DNA of 64,000 bases from Podospora pseudocomata. Taxonomy: Eukaryota; Ascomycota; Sordariomycetes; Sordariales; Podosporaceae. The notes under the pieces are model-generated. The model did not search any database, was not told where the DNA came from, and saw only the letters and a list, made by a program, of their open reading frames with translations. Each line of letters begins with the position of its first letter. Positions within the stretch are counted from its first letter, which is position 1. The position numbers and the translations under genes were made by a program. The DNA lies in NCBI RefSeq assembly GCF_035222375.1, contig NW_026946366.1, positions 434,001-498,000 of the forward strand. Reading direction: 5' to 3'. Positions 1-10,919 of this stretch are shown one piece after another.

Positions 1-860
1 GTAGTCAGTTCTGGTACCGTATCGCCTTTATCCTCTCGTTGAAACACAACCATACGGACCTTCGCCTGTTGCAAGCTGCCTCCCTGGTCGCTGCTCGGCA
101 TCAGCCCTGCGCTGGAGGTGTACGAGCCACGAGAATCTGGTACGGCATTCTGTCGCCCAACTCGCGACATCCGCGCCCCATCCCGGGGTTCGAAGTCTGC
201 TCTTCGTGCGCCAAAACCTGCGAGGCCTTGCTGCCCAACTTGGCGGGGGTGTTTGTCCCATTGGATAACAATGAGCCGATGAAGGGCACATGTGAAATGC
301 ATTACTCCCCCGATAGAAAACGGTTCATGGATCTGTGGGACCATCTGGAGGGGGTGAGCGATCAGGCTGTCATGATGATGATGGCGCCGGACTTGGTGCT
401 GTTGGCGGACAAGGTACGGGATACGGTTCACTATGAGGAGTGCAAGAGGAACACGCCGTTGAGAAATAAGAAATGGTTCATGATGGAGAGACTGCCGGAG
501 ATGACGGTTTGTGGGGAGTGTTTTTGGGAGGTGGTGGTGCCGTTGCTGGAACAGGACAGACAGGATGGAGGGGATGTGAAGGGGGAGATCCCGAGGAACT
601 TTTACAAGCACATGCAGAGGGTGGAGGGGCTGGCGAGTTGTCAGTTGTATAGTGAGAGGATGAGGAATGTGTTTAGGCTGGCGGCGGAGCGTGCGGATTG
701 GAGGTTTTTGGAGAAGGAGGTGTTGGAGAGGATGAGGGCGATTGTGGAGATTGAAAAGAGGTACAAGGTGTTGATGGAGATGAAGAGGGAGGGGGCGGAT
801 GAGGAGATGGTGGAGGGGGAGGTGCAGGAGTTGATTAGGAAGTTGAAGGTTGTAGAGTAG
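1..860 (+). CDS. Conserved fungal protein of unknown function, 3' part (5' end outside window)
   Basis: The frame is open from base 3 to a TAG at 858-860, giving about 285 visible residues, with no ATG that looks like the true start. The gene therefore begins upstream of the window. Visible features are a WYG motif, then a paired Cys motif (VCSSC) followed by KTCEAL, and a second block (VCGECFWEVVVPLLE) preceding an SCQLYS segment and a Glu/Arg-rich helical C-terminus. This pattern resembles a family of uncharacterised ascomycete proteins with regularly spaced Cys pairs that could bind zinc. That family assignment is from memory of the motif order, and metal binding is inference. The last third is rich in AGG, GAG and GTG codons, unlike the first third. 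An intron in the first 120 bases cannot be excluded. Confidence 0.6.
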   Translation, partial: SQFWYRIAFILSLKHNHTDLRLLQAASLVAARHQPCAGGVRATRIWYGILSPNSRHPRPIPGFEVCSSCAKTCEALLPNLAGVFVPLDNNEPMKGTCEMHYSPDRKRFMDLWDHLEGVSDQAVMMMMAPDLVLLADKVRDTVHYEECKRNTPLRNKKWFMMERLPEMTVCGECFWEVVVPLLEQDRQDGGDVKGEIPRNFYKHMQRVEGLASCQLYSERMRNVFRLAAERADWRFLEKEVLERMRAIVEIEKRYKVLMEMKREGADEEMVEGEVQELIRKLKVVE

Positions 861-1398
861 AGGAATGGTTTCTTTGTGAATATTTTGTTCGAAGACATAG
901 AGGAGGCAAGATACCAGATATGTTTACGTTTGAGAGATAGTTTACAGAGTTAGGAGAAAGACAGAAGAGAGACCACCCCTAACGCCGCCAATGCTTTTCA
1001 TCGATGGTGAAGTGATGGCGGTTGATGCTGATTTAGGAAGTTTGATGATGATGAAAGTGAGGACGGTGCTGCCGGCTGCCTGCCAGCCGAGTTGCCAGCT
1101 GGGCTCAGGTGGACCCCCGCCACCCTTTCGGCCTAGCGCAGATTAGGGCCAGTGGGTTGTGCACTGGCGACCCCACGGGCACACGCTCTGCGAAATATTG
1201 CAAAATTTCAATTGGAGCTGCAGCTTGGTCCCGACTTTTTCGAACTTCAACAACCAGCCCACCGACCAGGTAAGCAAACGCCCTTCCTCCTGTCCAGCCC
1301 GACGAGAAATTGCGGAAGCTCTCCCAAAATCAACATCCAACTGATTCGAACCCAAAAACTAACAGCCTCTTTCGACACTTGTCCCAGCACCGGACAAG
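861..1398. other. Intergenic: 3' flank of the first gene and RPL4 promoter/leader
   Basis: No coding potential is visible. A TTAGGG word sits at 1143-1148. TTAGGG is the core recognised by Tbf1-type factors that drive ribosomal-protein genes in some fungi, but a single copy is weak evidence. The second half is the RPL4 5' leader, which contains a probable leader intron listed separately. Confidence 0.5.
1270..1387 (+). other. Probable 5'-UTR intron of RPL4
   Basis: A GTAAGC donor at 1270 follows CAG. A CTAAC branch-like site lies at 1359-1363, and a CAG acceptor ends at 1387, only 11 nt before the RPL4 ATG. Leader introns are common in fungal ribosomal-protein genes. The call rests on splice motifs only. 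Confidence 0.5.
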
Positions 1399-2742
1399 AT
1401 GGCCTCCAGACCGACTGTCACCGTTCTCGGCGCCGATGGCAAGGCCACCGGCGCCACTGAGGTCCTTCCCAAGGTCTTCAGCGCCCCTATCCGCCCGGAT
1501 ATCGTCAAGCACGTCCACACCGGCATGGCCAAGAACAAGAGACAGCCCTACTCCGTCTCCGAGAAGGCTGGTCACCAGACCTCTGCCGAGTCTTGGGGCA
1601 CTGGTGAGTCGAATTCTTTATGGGTTGTGGGAATCGGGGGAGCACGGGAGAGAGAGGGGGAAGGAAATATGGGGTTGGGCGGTCGATGGAGACGAGGAAA
1701 CGAGGAACACCATGCGAGACGAAAACGAGAGGGGGGGGGGAGTGAGGGGGAATATCGTCAAAAAGTTGGGTGTGGAATGCTGATTGAGGATGAAATCTAG
1801 GTCGCGCTGTCGCCCGTATCCCCCGTGTCTCCGGCGGTGGTACTCACCGTGCCGGTCAGGCCGCCTTCGGTAACATGTGCCGTTCCGGCCGCATGTTCGC
1901 CCCTACCAAGATCTGGCGCAAGTGGCACGTCAAGGTCAACCAGGGCCAGAAGTATGTGATATCGAAATTCCGGGGAGATATGGGACGTTGGGTTTCTAAC
2001 AGATTTTGACAGGCGTTTCGCTACCGCTTCCGCTCTTGCTGCCTCTGCCGTCGCTCCTCTCCTGATGGCCCGTGGCCACCAGGTCTCTACCGTTCCCGAG
2101 GTTCCCCTCGTCATCGACTCCGCCGCTTTCGGTGTTGCCTCCAAGACTGCCGCTGCCGTCGGTCTCCTCAAGGCTGTCGGTGCCGGTCCCGAGCTCGAGA
2201 AGGTCAAGGCTTCCAAGAAGCTCCGTGCCGGTAAGGGTAAGCTCAGAGGCCGCCGCCACCGCCAGCGCCGTGGTCCTCTTGTCGTCTACTCTCCCAGCAC
2301 CGACGGCAAGGAGCTCGTCCAGGGCTTCCGCAACATCCCCGGTGTCGAGACCAGCCCCGTCGATGCCCTCAACCTCCTCCAGCTCGCCCCCGGTGGCCAC
2401 CTCGGCCGCTTCGTCATCTGGACTTCCGCCGCCATCAAGGAGCTTGATGCCGTCTACGAGTCCAAGAAGGGCTTCTTCCTCCCCTCCAACGTTGTCGCCA
2501 ACGCCGACCTTACCCGTCTCATCAACTCTTCCGAAATCCAGTCAGTCCTCCGCGCCCCCAAGGGTGAGGCCAAGACCAAGCGTGGCCACGTCCTCAAGAA
2601 GAACCCTCTGCGCAACAAGCAGGTTCAGCTCCGCCTTAACCCCTATGCCGCCACCTTTGCCAGGGAGAAGCTCGGCGAGGTCAAGGAGGAGGGCAAGCCT
2701 GTTCGCGTCAAGGCTGACTTCCTCGGTCAACTCAAGGAGTAA
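1399..2742 (+). CDS. rpl4: 60S ribosomal protein L4 (uL4)
   Basis: Structural component of the large ribosomal subunit whose internal loop lines the peptide exit tunnel. Exons 1399-1603, 1801-1951 and 2013-2742 join in frame to give 361 residues. The spliced protein starts MASRPTVTV and carries the hallmark uL4 segments: [21 protein letters not shown] around residues 68-88, then [11 protein letters not shown] and WRKWHVKVN, followed by the [16 protein letters not shown] block and a Lys/Arg-rich tail. The start has a good context (ACAAGATGG). Introns are GTGAGT...CTAG (197 nt) and GTATGT...ACAG (61 nt). Codons are strongly C-ending (CGC, GTC, CTC, AAG), as expected for a highly expressed gene, and more uniformly so than in neighbouring genes. 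Regulation may involve the leader intron and the G-rich first intron. Identity is very secure. Confidence 0.97.
1622..1648 (+). other. G-quadruplex motif inside RPL4 intron 1
   Basis: Four runs of at least three G are separated by loops of 4, 4 and 5 nt on the transcript strand. This fits the standard G3+N1-7 pattern. It lies about 20 nt downstream of the 5' splice site. Confidence 0.5.
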
Positions 2743-3258
2743 GCTGCTGGTGGAGTGGAAAAGGGAAAAGAGCGACTGGTTGTGGGTACTTTTATCGGCG
2801 TAACGGATAATGGCATCTACGCGTCACATCAATGAATTCTGATACCAGATTTTGGCCAGGTGGCTGTTGTGATTGGTGACGTGTGACCATGCATGATGAT
2901 TTTCAGCGTAGCAATAAGACTTTGTCTGAGCCTCACGATATGCCTATCCAGAGTTTTGATTGTTATTTTGTCTTGTACGTCTTTGGGGATTTGCAAATAT
3001 CCAGTTCATCCGACAGCCGTCAAAATGCCATCAAAAGGAGCCAAATCCAGTCATGAACAATTACCAGGCAGGTACTTTGATATCCGTTTCGAGGTAATAT
3101 GTGCTTGATTATGTCTGTTCCTTGTCTACGCTAGATATCGTATACCCTGACTGTATGTACCCTGTCTCCATGTGTAAGGTATGTTTGTGTATCGCTCGAA
3201 GAATATATATACGTTTCTTGAACCCCCTTCCCGTTTCCCAGCCTTTGTTTTTTCCATC
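2743..3258. other. Intergenic between convergent RPL4 and phosphatase genes
   Basis: A T-rich, low-coding stretch that should hold the 3' UTRs and poly(A) regions of RPL4 (+) and the phosphatase (-). No further gene or repeat is seen. Confidence 0.5.
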
Positions 3259-4609
3259 TCAAATCCCCACCTCCTTCCCCATCTGAACTACCATTACATC
3301 CCCCTCCTCCAAATCCGACGACGACGCCGAGGGTGAAACTGGTGATATCCCCACGTCCTTGTCTTTTGCATCATTATCATCCTCCCCCCGGCAGAGTAGG
3401 ATCTCCCTCAACCGCTCCCGCTTCTGCTCCCCGAACCCGATGGCATCCAGGTACCCGTCCACACCCCCGTAGGTTGCGTCCAGCCAGGAGATCACCGACG
3501 ATACCATGGCTTGGTCTGTCTCGGCGAACGAGTCGGGGAGGCCGACCTCGCGGACCTCGGCGAGGCGGATGGAGCGGATGAGGGGGGAGGTAGAGTTTGT
3601 GAGGTGGTAGTCGTGAGTTATGGCTTGGACTGGGGTGTGGAGGATGAGGAGGATGAGGAGGGTCAGGAGGCCGGTGCGGTCTTTTCCTTGGGTGCAGTGG
3701 ATTATTTTGGGATGGCCGGAGAGGCAGGAGGAGAGGCAGAGGGAGATAGAGGGAGAGGAGTGGGAGAGGGTGTTGAGGGAGAGGGAGGGGAGGCCTAGCG
3801 GGCCGAGGGCGTGGGTTGAGATTAGGGAGATTGCGTGGGGGCGGGAGAGGGGGTAGAGGAGGAGGAATTTACTGGGTTCTCTTGTCAGTTACCGGGGGTA
3901 TAGAGAGGTTGAAATAATAGGATGGATGAAACGTGAAGATGAGGTTGGTTTTGAGGTCTTGATGGTGGAATAGGTCGAGGTAACAGAAAGGGTGTCTTAC
4001 AAGATGTTGAACCAGGATAGTTGCCAGAGGAGGAAGAGCTCGAAGCGGCGGGAGGGGAGGATGATGCGGGTGTAGGTGATGCCGGGGATTTTGAGGGGGA
4101 GGTTCTTTTGGAGGAATTTGTGCTTTTCTTGGGCGTTGAGGTGCTCGGTTCTGTGCGGAGGTTAGTATAAGATTAGATGAGAGACATACAACAGCATTAT
4201 GTGGAAAGCAGTCTGTCTAGGTATACAGGACCCAAGACATTGGCAACGTGACCAGTGTAACATGAACAAAAAGTACATTCAGAGTTCATGATCAGAAGAA
4301 ATGATAGTAAATAGGGGCAGTACTTTGACCGGAGATCAATCACCGATTTGATGCCATAGACCTCTGTGAGACGGATCCTGTCTTTGTACGAAGCATCGTC
4401 CAATTTGGCTGAACGGAAAAGAATGCCTTCTTTGAGTACTCTATGGAATCAATGTTAATCACACTGCATCTACACGACTTGTAAGAATGTGGACATCTCT
4501 ACTTCTTCCCCAGAAATGCATTCACCGTCTTGCCGACATCACGAAAGTTGATAATGCCGTCAAACTCATTGTACTCGGTGTCCTCGAGTTCGGACCGTGT
4601 ATCAAGCAT
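3259..4609 (-). CDS. Tyrosine/serine protein phosphatase, Y_phosphatase3 type
   Basis: Cysteine-dependent phosphatase of the family that includes bacterial Tyr/Ser phosphatases and many uncharacterised fungal proteins; the substrate is unknown. Reading leftwards, exons 4609-4503, 4440-4324, 4150-4001 and 3871-3259 join in frame to 328 residues. The family's N-terminal NFRDVG motif is at residues 21-26, then LFRSAKLDD and VIDLRS, and the P-loop HCTQGKDRTG places the catalytic Cys at 184 and the phosphate-binding Arg at 190. A long Ser/Leu-rich segment precedes the P-loop, and an acidic tail (EDDND...) ends the protein. Donors are GTAGAG, GTACTG and GTAAGA, and acceptors are ATAG, ACAG and CCAG, all on the minus strand. 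The first ATG upstream of NFRDVG was taken as start. The gene is convergent with RPL4 and divergent from eis1. Exon borders are inferred from frame and motif continuity. Confidence 0.85.
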
Positions 4610-5848
4610 GGTGATATGCCCAGGGCTTGGAGGAGGCAAAGCTTTACACGCGATTGGCTAGTTGGAAAGTCGATGCTCTGGGCGGTCATGTGAAGGCTGC
4701 TGGATGGCTTGGAGCTTGTGGTGGACAAGTGGTGAGCTGTTTTGCTCGATCACGAGTCAAGGGTTTTGAGGCGGCGCACAGACGACGTTTCGTGATCGCC
4801 AATGGTGAGTGAGCCCGGCGGAGTGGATAGCAGGGGTGAATTTCAGCGGGGTTTTGGCGTAGGGTGGGGTTGAGGATGTGAGTGCATCACGACACACATC
4901 ACGGGTTTTTGGAAGACAGAAGAGAGGCAGAGAGATTTTGAAAGTGTACTTGTCATTGTGGCATTTGCTACTTCGTATTTCCTTATTTCCGGGGAGGGAG
5001 GTAGGCAACTTTGGGATAGGCGAGAATGGGTGTCACCGGAAATGCTATGTGGTATTATGTCTCCCAGTACTACCGCCTGCACCAGTGGTTGTTCGGTTCT
5101 TCAGACATCTCAAAGTACATAGAACAGGCTGATGTCGATAGATGAAACAGAGGGGACCTACAGGTATTTCAACGATGTGTGGCTTTCTCAATGCCAAGCC
5201 ACCCATGGCCTGTGCAGCAGCTGATGGTTGCTGTGGCGGCGCTGGGCGGGGATCCCAAGCCACCTGAACTCAGCTGCTTTTGGCACTCGCAGCGGGTCAG
5301 CTGCAGGGTTGCACTGCAGCTGTCGACGGTGTGAGAGGGCGAGCTGCTGATGAGGGCGATGACGTCGGCCAGGCTAGATGACGATGCTTTGTCCAGTAAG
5401 CTGCCGAACGGCCAACAGTCTGGAGATGAACGCCGTCTTATCTCTTGGAACACAAAGCCCTCATAGCCTAGAACTGGGTCCAGCTCCATTTCCTTTTGCC
5501 CAACATCAGACCAACTCTGCCGGCCCTTATGATTGCGCTCATCAGACAATCCAATACAAACGCTGAGACCGACCTATCCGACCAGGCTGTCTATCAATCT
5601 ATTGCCTACCTATTCTCACCACCGAGCTGGCTACCCCATCTCACCAATCACCTGCATCTTTTGTTGTGCCTGGAATATTGAATTTTGTCTACAGCACAAC
5701 TCACTGCCTACGTAAAGTCGCAAATCATCTCCGCCATCTGCCTGAACTGGGACTTTGGGCTTTTCTTGTGCAACTTCGTGTTTCCACTCACGAATCTCAA
5801 TCAATTGCGCAACTTTCATACCTAAACATTCACAACATACATAGCGCA
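4610..5848. other. Divergent promoter region, phosphatase (-) / eis1 (+)
   Basis: About 1.2 kb without a credible gene: short open frames only, no domain-like sequence. It should contain both promoters and both 5' leaders. The last 150 bases before the eis1 ATG are pyrimidine- and CAA/CAT-rich, typical of a fungal leader. Confidence 0.5.
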
Positions 5849-8478
5849 ATGGTGTCGGCGTCACTAACCACACACGGGGTCGCACCTCGTCCCATAGCTC
5901 CGAGTAAGTTCCTTGCGGAGGTTCCTTCCTCTGACTTGCCCCATTGTTTACGTCAAACTTACAACTCTGCAGATAATACGGGCCGCCTGAGATATGCAAA
6001 CGCCGAAGACCTTCCCGGCTACCCATCTGCTGGACTGACCGAGGGGAGCGCTGCTGCTAGTGCTGCTGCCACACTAGGCTGGGCAAACAGAAAACCGACA
6101 GAAGTCTGGAAGCCCAACTCCAACATCACCAGTACATCCGCCTCAACCGCCGCGCTCTTGGCTGCCGGCAACAAGACATCACCAGTCGGCCGTGAGAACC
6201 AGCCCGTTGGCACCGCCGGATCTCAAGCCGCTGTGGCTGCTAGTTCAGCACAACGGCAACCGAGAGCACCATCATCACCGCCATCGCAGTGGGTGTCGTC
6301 AGCGGCAAACCTGGCTTTTAGTGCTAACAAACCGCCGCTGCCGCCAACCATCACTGTATCAAATGCAGCTGGGACGACCCCGGAACCAGCTACTCTTGGG
6401 AGGCAGAACTCTCTGCGCGCTGCCAAGGGGGCCATGGCAGGTTTGAGACCACGAGCAAAGTCGACTCCTCAACCTGTGGTACAAGAGACATATCCTGACC
6501 AAGCGAACTCCGCTTCGAATGCCCTGAGCGCTGCCACAATAGCACACCGACCAACGCTATCCGAAACGGGAGGAGCCGTTCCATTCACCACCATGGACAG
6601 GAGGATGTTTACTTCGAACCCACCCGTCAGGCTTGAAGTGGAGGAAAAGCAGAGAGCCGATGTGCTTCATGCTTCAGCAGTGGCCATGGCCAAGAGAATG
6701 TATAACCAACAGCAACGTCGGACAGAGGAGAGCACGAAAGCACATGCCCGATCCTCATCATTCCCCCGACACGATCCAAATCGCCCGCTAGATGCCGATG
6801 AAGAACCTCCCGTCATGCATAATAACCTGCAGGAGGCAGCATATCGATTGGCGCAGGAACGCCTTGCTAAACTGCAGGAGGAGCATCAGAAGAATCGGGA
6901 CATGTCGGAATATTATGGAACACCAGGAGGGCCAAGCCGCACCAAGTTCGGAACGATCAGAGGGAGGCTCACTAGGAAACGCTCCTCTAGTGACGGAGAT
7001 CTCCTTGAGGACCAACGACGTTCCCAGCACATCCGGAAGCAAATGTCGATGCTGAATAGCAAGCTGTCCGAGGTCGATGAAGAGAAACGAGCCAAGGACC
7101 GGCAAGCTTTACTTGCCGCTGCTCAACGCAACGTACGGGCTCAACTTCACGACATGGACGAGAAGGTGCTGGCAGAAAAGGGCGGAATCAAGGCGAAGCC
7201 CATGGGTGACTGGGAACGCAAAGCCTTGATAGCTGCTCAGACGAGGTTTGACGAGAACAATGCTTCGTATCACTCTGGAAAGATTGATATCGGTGGTGGA
7301 AAGTTTATGGACCAGTCTGAGGTGGACGCGATTGCCGCCAGAAAGGTTCAACCTTTGCTGGACGAAATTAACGAGAGGGCTGAACGTGAACAGGCGAGAT
7401 TAGAGGACGAGCGTCTGGAAGAAGAGAGACGGCGGGAAGAGGCTGAGAGGGAAAGGCTGAGAGAGAAAGAGGTACAAGATATTCATAAGAAACTCAAAGG
7501 TATGTTACTCCTCTCTTCCAGTGTCGTCTCAGCTGCTAACATTTTCAAGACCAACAGAAGGAAGACGAAAAGGCTCGCAAAGCTGAGCTCAAGGAAGAAA
7601 ACAAGAGACGCAAGGAGGAAATCAAAGCCATCAAACAGGAGCATAAGCTGGCGGCGATGGAGGGTAAACGGAAGGAGAAGGAGGTGATTGGCCCCCCACC
7701 AGCAGTTGACACCGAAGAGACAGCCGTCGAGCCTGTCGCCGAGCCATCACCGGAGACAGAGGACAAGCAACCCACCACCGCGCACCGGCACGCCCTCTCC
7801 ATCAGCTTCCCCCGCCGGAAAAAGATCACCAAAGAAACACCCTCCTCACCTGAAAAATCCCCCAAATCAGAAGGAGAATCCCACGGCAAAGTCCGCACCT
7901 GGCTTCTATCCCGGCTCCCCCGTCCTCGCGCCAAATCCTCCAGCGCAGCAGAAGGCCCCAACGACCCAAGCACAGCTAAAAAAGGGGCCTTCATAGGCGG
8001 AGCAGCCCTTGCTCGCTTGGCACACAACAACTCCAGCTCCCCATCCGTAGCCGGCTCCCAACCCCAGGCAGCGATTAACCGCCCTTCCACCTCGGGAGCA
8101 GACAACCTTGGAACTAGCTCCTCCCTGCACGAAGTCGCGATGGCAGGCAGACCACAACCCCACGACGAGCCCGGGGAGGCAAGTGGCCTGAACCCTCCTC
8201 CACCTGCGATTGTCCGTCCGGTTACGCCAGCGAGGACGATATCGCAAGTTAGCGTGCCTGTCTCGGATGTCTCGGAGAGGACGGTGAGCAGTTTGAGTAG
8301 TAGTGATGACGGGCATACGGTGGATAAGTTTGTCGAGGCTAGGAGTCAGCTGGGGAGTCCGCTGACGCCGCCGAGGACGCTGGGTGGGAGGTTGGGGGTT
8401 CCTGGTGCGGGGAGCAATGGGAGGTCGAGTCCGTTAGGGAGGAGGGAGTCGAGGTTTTCAGAGAATTTGTCGGAGTAG
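5849..8478 (+). CDS. eis1: Eisosome protein 1 homologue
   Basis: Likely peripheral component of eisosomes, the furrow-like plasma-membrane domains scaffolded by Pil1/Lsp1. Exons 5849-5903, 5973-7499 and 7550-8478 join in frame to 836 residues. The family signature block (RMFTSNPPVR, then EEKQRADVLHASAVAMAKRMY) is near residues 226-265. A long charged coiled coil rich in Glu/Arg/Lys spans roughly residues 478-575, and the tail is a Ser/Pro/Thr-rich disordered region. Intron 1 (69 nt) has a length divisible by three and no stop, so its retention would insert 23 residues; intron 2 is 50 nt with a GCTAAC branch. The start is the first ATG in frame, as the upstream open frame has none. Tail codons switch from C-rich to G-rich near 8220. 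The gene is convergent with the CDK7 gene. Confidence 0.88.
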
Positions 8479-8802
8479 GAGACGACTGAGACGATGATGG
8501 GGTGGTTGATGGGGTGGTTCTGGAGGAGGGGGTGAAATACGGGTACGGGTGGCGTCTTAATAATGGTGTTGTGGCTGGAAGTAAGCAACTTTGTCACTGG
8601 TTTGGGGAATAGCGTCAAGTTTGTAATGTTGGGCAACGGTGTCCTAGCAATAACAGAATGCGCGGTCATTCTGTCTTGTAGTTCACTTTTGTTTCGTTTA
8701 TACGACCATTCATATACCCTGTGCTGTGCTTCCCTCTTGAGGCCCTTTCCCAAATGTGCCAAACGCCGACCAATGCGATATTTCCGTATTCATCCTGTCT
8801 CC
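8479..8802. other. Intergenic between convergent eis1 and CDK7 genes
   Basis: 324 bases that should hold the two 3' UTRs. No coding sequence or repeat is recognised. Confidence 0.5.
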
Positions 8803-10071
8803 TTATTTCATAGCCCCAAAATCCAGCTTCCTCGCCACTTTGCTCCCCCTATCCTCCCCCTCCAAAACCCCATTCCTCCTCTTCAAATCTGCCCCCATCT
8901 TTTCTTCCCCCCCCCCGCTCTTCCTCGGCAAATCTTCCTTTCTCGTCGGCTTCGGCTCCGTCCTCCACCACCTGTGCTCCAGCATCTCCCTGGCCGTGAT
9001 CCTCTTCTTCGGATCCAACGCCAACGTCTTGACCAACAAATCCACCCCCTCCGACCCCACCGCCCCGAACCGTCCCATGTACGCCTCTTTTCCCCACACA
9101 GGCGTCACCTCGCTGGGGACGGTATACTGGCTCAACTGCGTCACGCCCGGCCAGTTATCTTCCGTCGGCGTCCCAATCTGCTTGCAGATCAGCGCGATCT
9201 GTTCCACCTCTGTGTTGCCCGGGAGATACGCGGTTCGAATGATCAGCTCGGCGAACACCATGCCCACAGACCATATATCCACCGCGCCCGAGTAGTGCCT
9301 TGCGCCAAAGAGGAGCTCAGGAGGGCGGTACCAGCGGGTGATGACCGTGGCCGTCATCCTCCACCCCGGATCGGAGAACCCCCTCGCCAGACCGAAATCA
9401 GCGAGCTTGACCTCCCCATCAGCGGCGATGAGTAAATTGTTTGGTTTGATATCCCTGTGCAAGACGTAATTCTCGTGGCAGAACCAGACCGCCCTCGTGA
9501 GCATGCCCATCCAGGCTTTTATATCCCCCGCGCCGTACCGGACCCTGTCGACGTCCTTGATGAGCATTTCCAGGTCCCCGAGGGGGAGGTACTCGAGTAC
9601 TAGATTCAAGTTTTGGTCTTTGGAGGAGAAGACGGAGTAGAGCTGGATGATGTTTGGGTGGCCGCGGAGTTCTTGGAGGTGTTTGAGCTCTCGGACGGCG
9701 TCGGGGGCGAGGCCGTCGTTGTATTGGGCTTGGACTTTTATCTTTTTGATGGCGACGAGGGAGGTTGGGTCGGAGCGGGAGTGCCCCAAGTAGACGTTGG
9801 CGTAGGTGCCTTCGCCTAGTTTGCGGCCTTTGACGTATTTGCGCTTTTCGAGCTCGTTCATTTGTTCGATTGGGTCGAGGGTGAGGGAGGGAGGGGGGGT
9901 GGTGGAGGAGGAGGGGTCTTGTCGGGGGAGGGGGAGGATTGGTTTGGCTGCTGAGAGGGGAGCACCGCTTGGGGTGCCATTGCTGGAGGTTTGTTGAGAG
10001 GAGGGGGGTTGGCGTTTGTGAGGGGAGCTGAGGGATGGTTGGGGGGGGTAGACTAGGGGGGAGACGGCCAT
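8803..10071 (-). CDS. kin28: Cyclin-dependent kinase 7 / Kin28 / Mcs6 (TFIIH CTD kinase)
   Basis: Ser/Thr kinase of the TFIIH-associated CAK module, which phosphorylates the RNA polymerase II CTD with a cyclin H partner. Intronless, 422 residues. The kinase domain runs from about residue 80 to 375. The Gly-rich loop is GEGTYANVYLG (86-96), the catalytic Lys is 109, the alphaC Glu is 128 in DAVREL, HRDIKPNN is 205-212, DFG is 225-227, and the T-loop Thr is 240, followed by TRWYRPPELLFG. The Pro in RPPEL matches S. pombe Mcs6 rather than human CDK7. An N-terminal extension of about 75 residues rich in Pro and Ser, and a basic tail after residue 375, are extra to the core kinase. ATG context is ACCATGG on the coding strand. 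Cdk1- or Pho85-type kinases are less likely because no PSTAIRE-like helix is present. Confidence 0.93.
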   Translation of the reverse strand: MAVSPLVYPPQPSLSSPHKRQPPSSQQTSSNGTPSGAPLSAAKPILPLPRQDPSSSTTPPPSLTLDPIEQMNELEKRKYVKGRKLGEGTYANVYLGHSRSDPTSLVAIKKIKVQAQYNDGLAPDAVRELKHLQELRGHPNIIQLYSVFSSKDQNLNLVLEYLPLGDLEMLIKDVDRVRYGAGDIKAWMGMLTRAVWFCHENYVLHRDIKPNNLLIAADGEVKLADFGLARGFSDPGWRMTATVITRWYRPPELLFGARHYSGAVDIWSVGMVFAELIIRTAYLPGNTEVEQIALICKQIGTPTEDNWPGVTQLSQYTVPSEVTPVWGKEAYMGRFGAVGSEGVDLLVKTLALDPKKRITAREMLEHRWWRTEPKPTRKEDLPRKSGGGEEKMGADLKRRNGVLEGEDRGSKVARKLDFGAMK

Positions 10072-10919
10072 GGTCGCGGTGGCGGTGGTGAGGTGAGGTT
10101 GTGGTCAGTATGTATCGTGGGTTGTTGGAAAGTCAATCTGGAAAGTCAACCTGGAGTTCAGCCTTGCAGTGGCCGTCCGTGTGTGGGGAAGGTTTTGATT
10201 CCATTAGGGCGGTGAAAGACGGGTGACAAAGCGTTGACAGGGGTCTGCTGTATCTTTCGATCCGCCAAGCCCACTATAAATCGGCAGAGCCCCCTCCCTC
10301 CCCCCCCCCACACCCTGCCCGTTGGAAGGGTCCACACTGCAGCGCCGCTGGAGTCACTGCGTCACCTCACCAGCATGGCCCTTCCTGACGTCACGCAAAC
10401 CGGCAACGAACCATCTGGTCATGCTCCTGTCAAACTCATGTCCCTGTTGCACCACCACTTTGATAGCCAGTTCGGACTTGCAGCTTCCCGTGTTCCCGAC
10501 AGAAGAGGTTTCGAGAGATAGAAGAAAACACAGGCTGGCTGCACGTCTCTCTCTTGTCTGACCCTTAACTCCGGCCTGTTTTGAACACGCAAGCAAGCAA
10601 TGCCGATGATGGGAACACGGCTTATAATACAGCTAAGAAGACGATGATACCCCCATAGCCGCGTTGTGTCTCCTCGGGTTTTTTTTTTGCTTTTCTCTCT
10701 GGTCCCGTATTGAATCGTCTTGGATCCCACCTCTTGATTTTTCATCCCAACTTTTTTTCCCACTCACTATTCAGAGTGTCACCCTTGTTTGTTGTTGAGG
10801 CGAGGTCGTCAACACCAACCAGCACTTGGAGGCACCACATATCAAACAAACAACACACACACACACACACTACCACTGTCTCATAGCACTAAACCACTCA
10901 CCACTCACAACCGCCCAAA
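10072..10919. promoter_or_regulatory. Divergent promoter, CDK7 (-) / Sfk1-like (+), with a CRE palindrome
   Basis: 850 bases with no credible gene. A perfect TGACGTCA palindrome is at 10386-10393, a T9 run near 10680, and the right end is an A/C-rich leader with an (AC)9 run just upstream of the Sfk1-like ATG. TGACGTCA is the site of CREB/ATF-type bZIP factors (Atf1 in fungi); use of it here is inference. Confidence 0.55.
10853..10870. repeat. (AC)9 dinucleotide repeat in the 5' leader of the Sfk1-like gene
   Basis: An uninterrupted AC run 50 nt upstream of the start codon. Confidence 0.9.

Noticed and set aside
1604-1800. Possible box C/D snoRNA inside RPL4 intron 1
   Set aside because: A GGATGAA-like word and a CTGA occur near the 3' end only, in the wrong order and spacing for C and D boxes.
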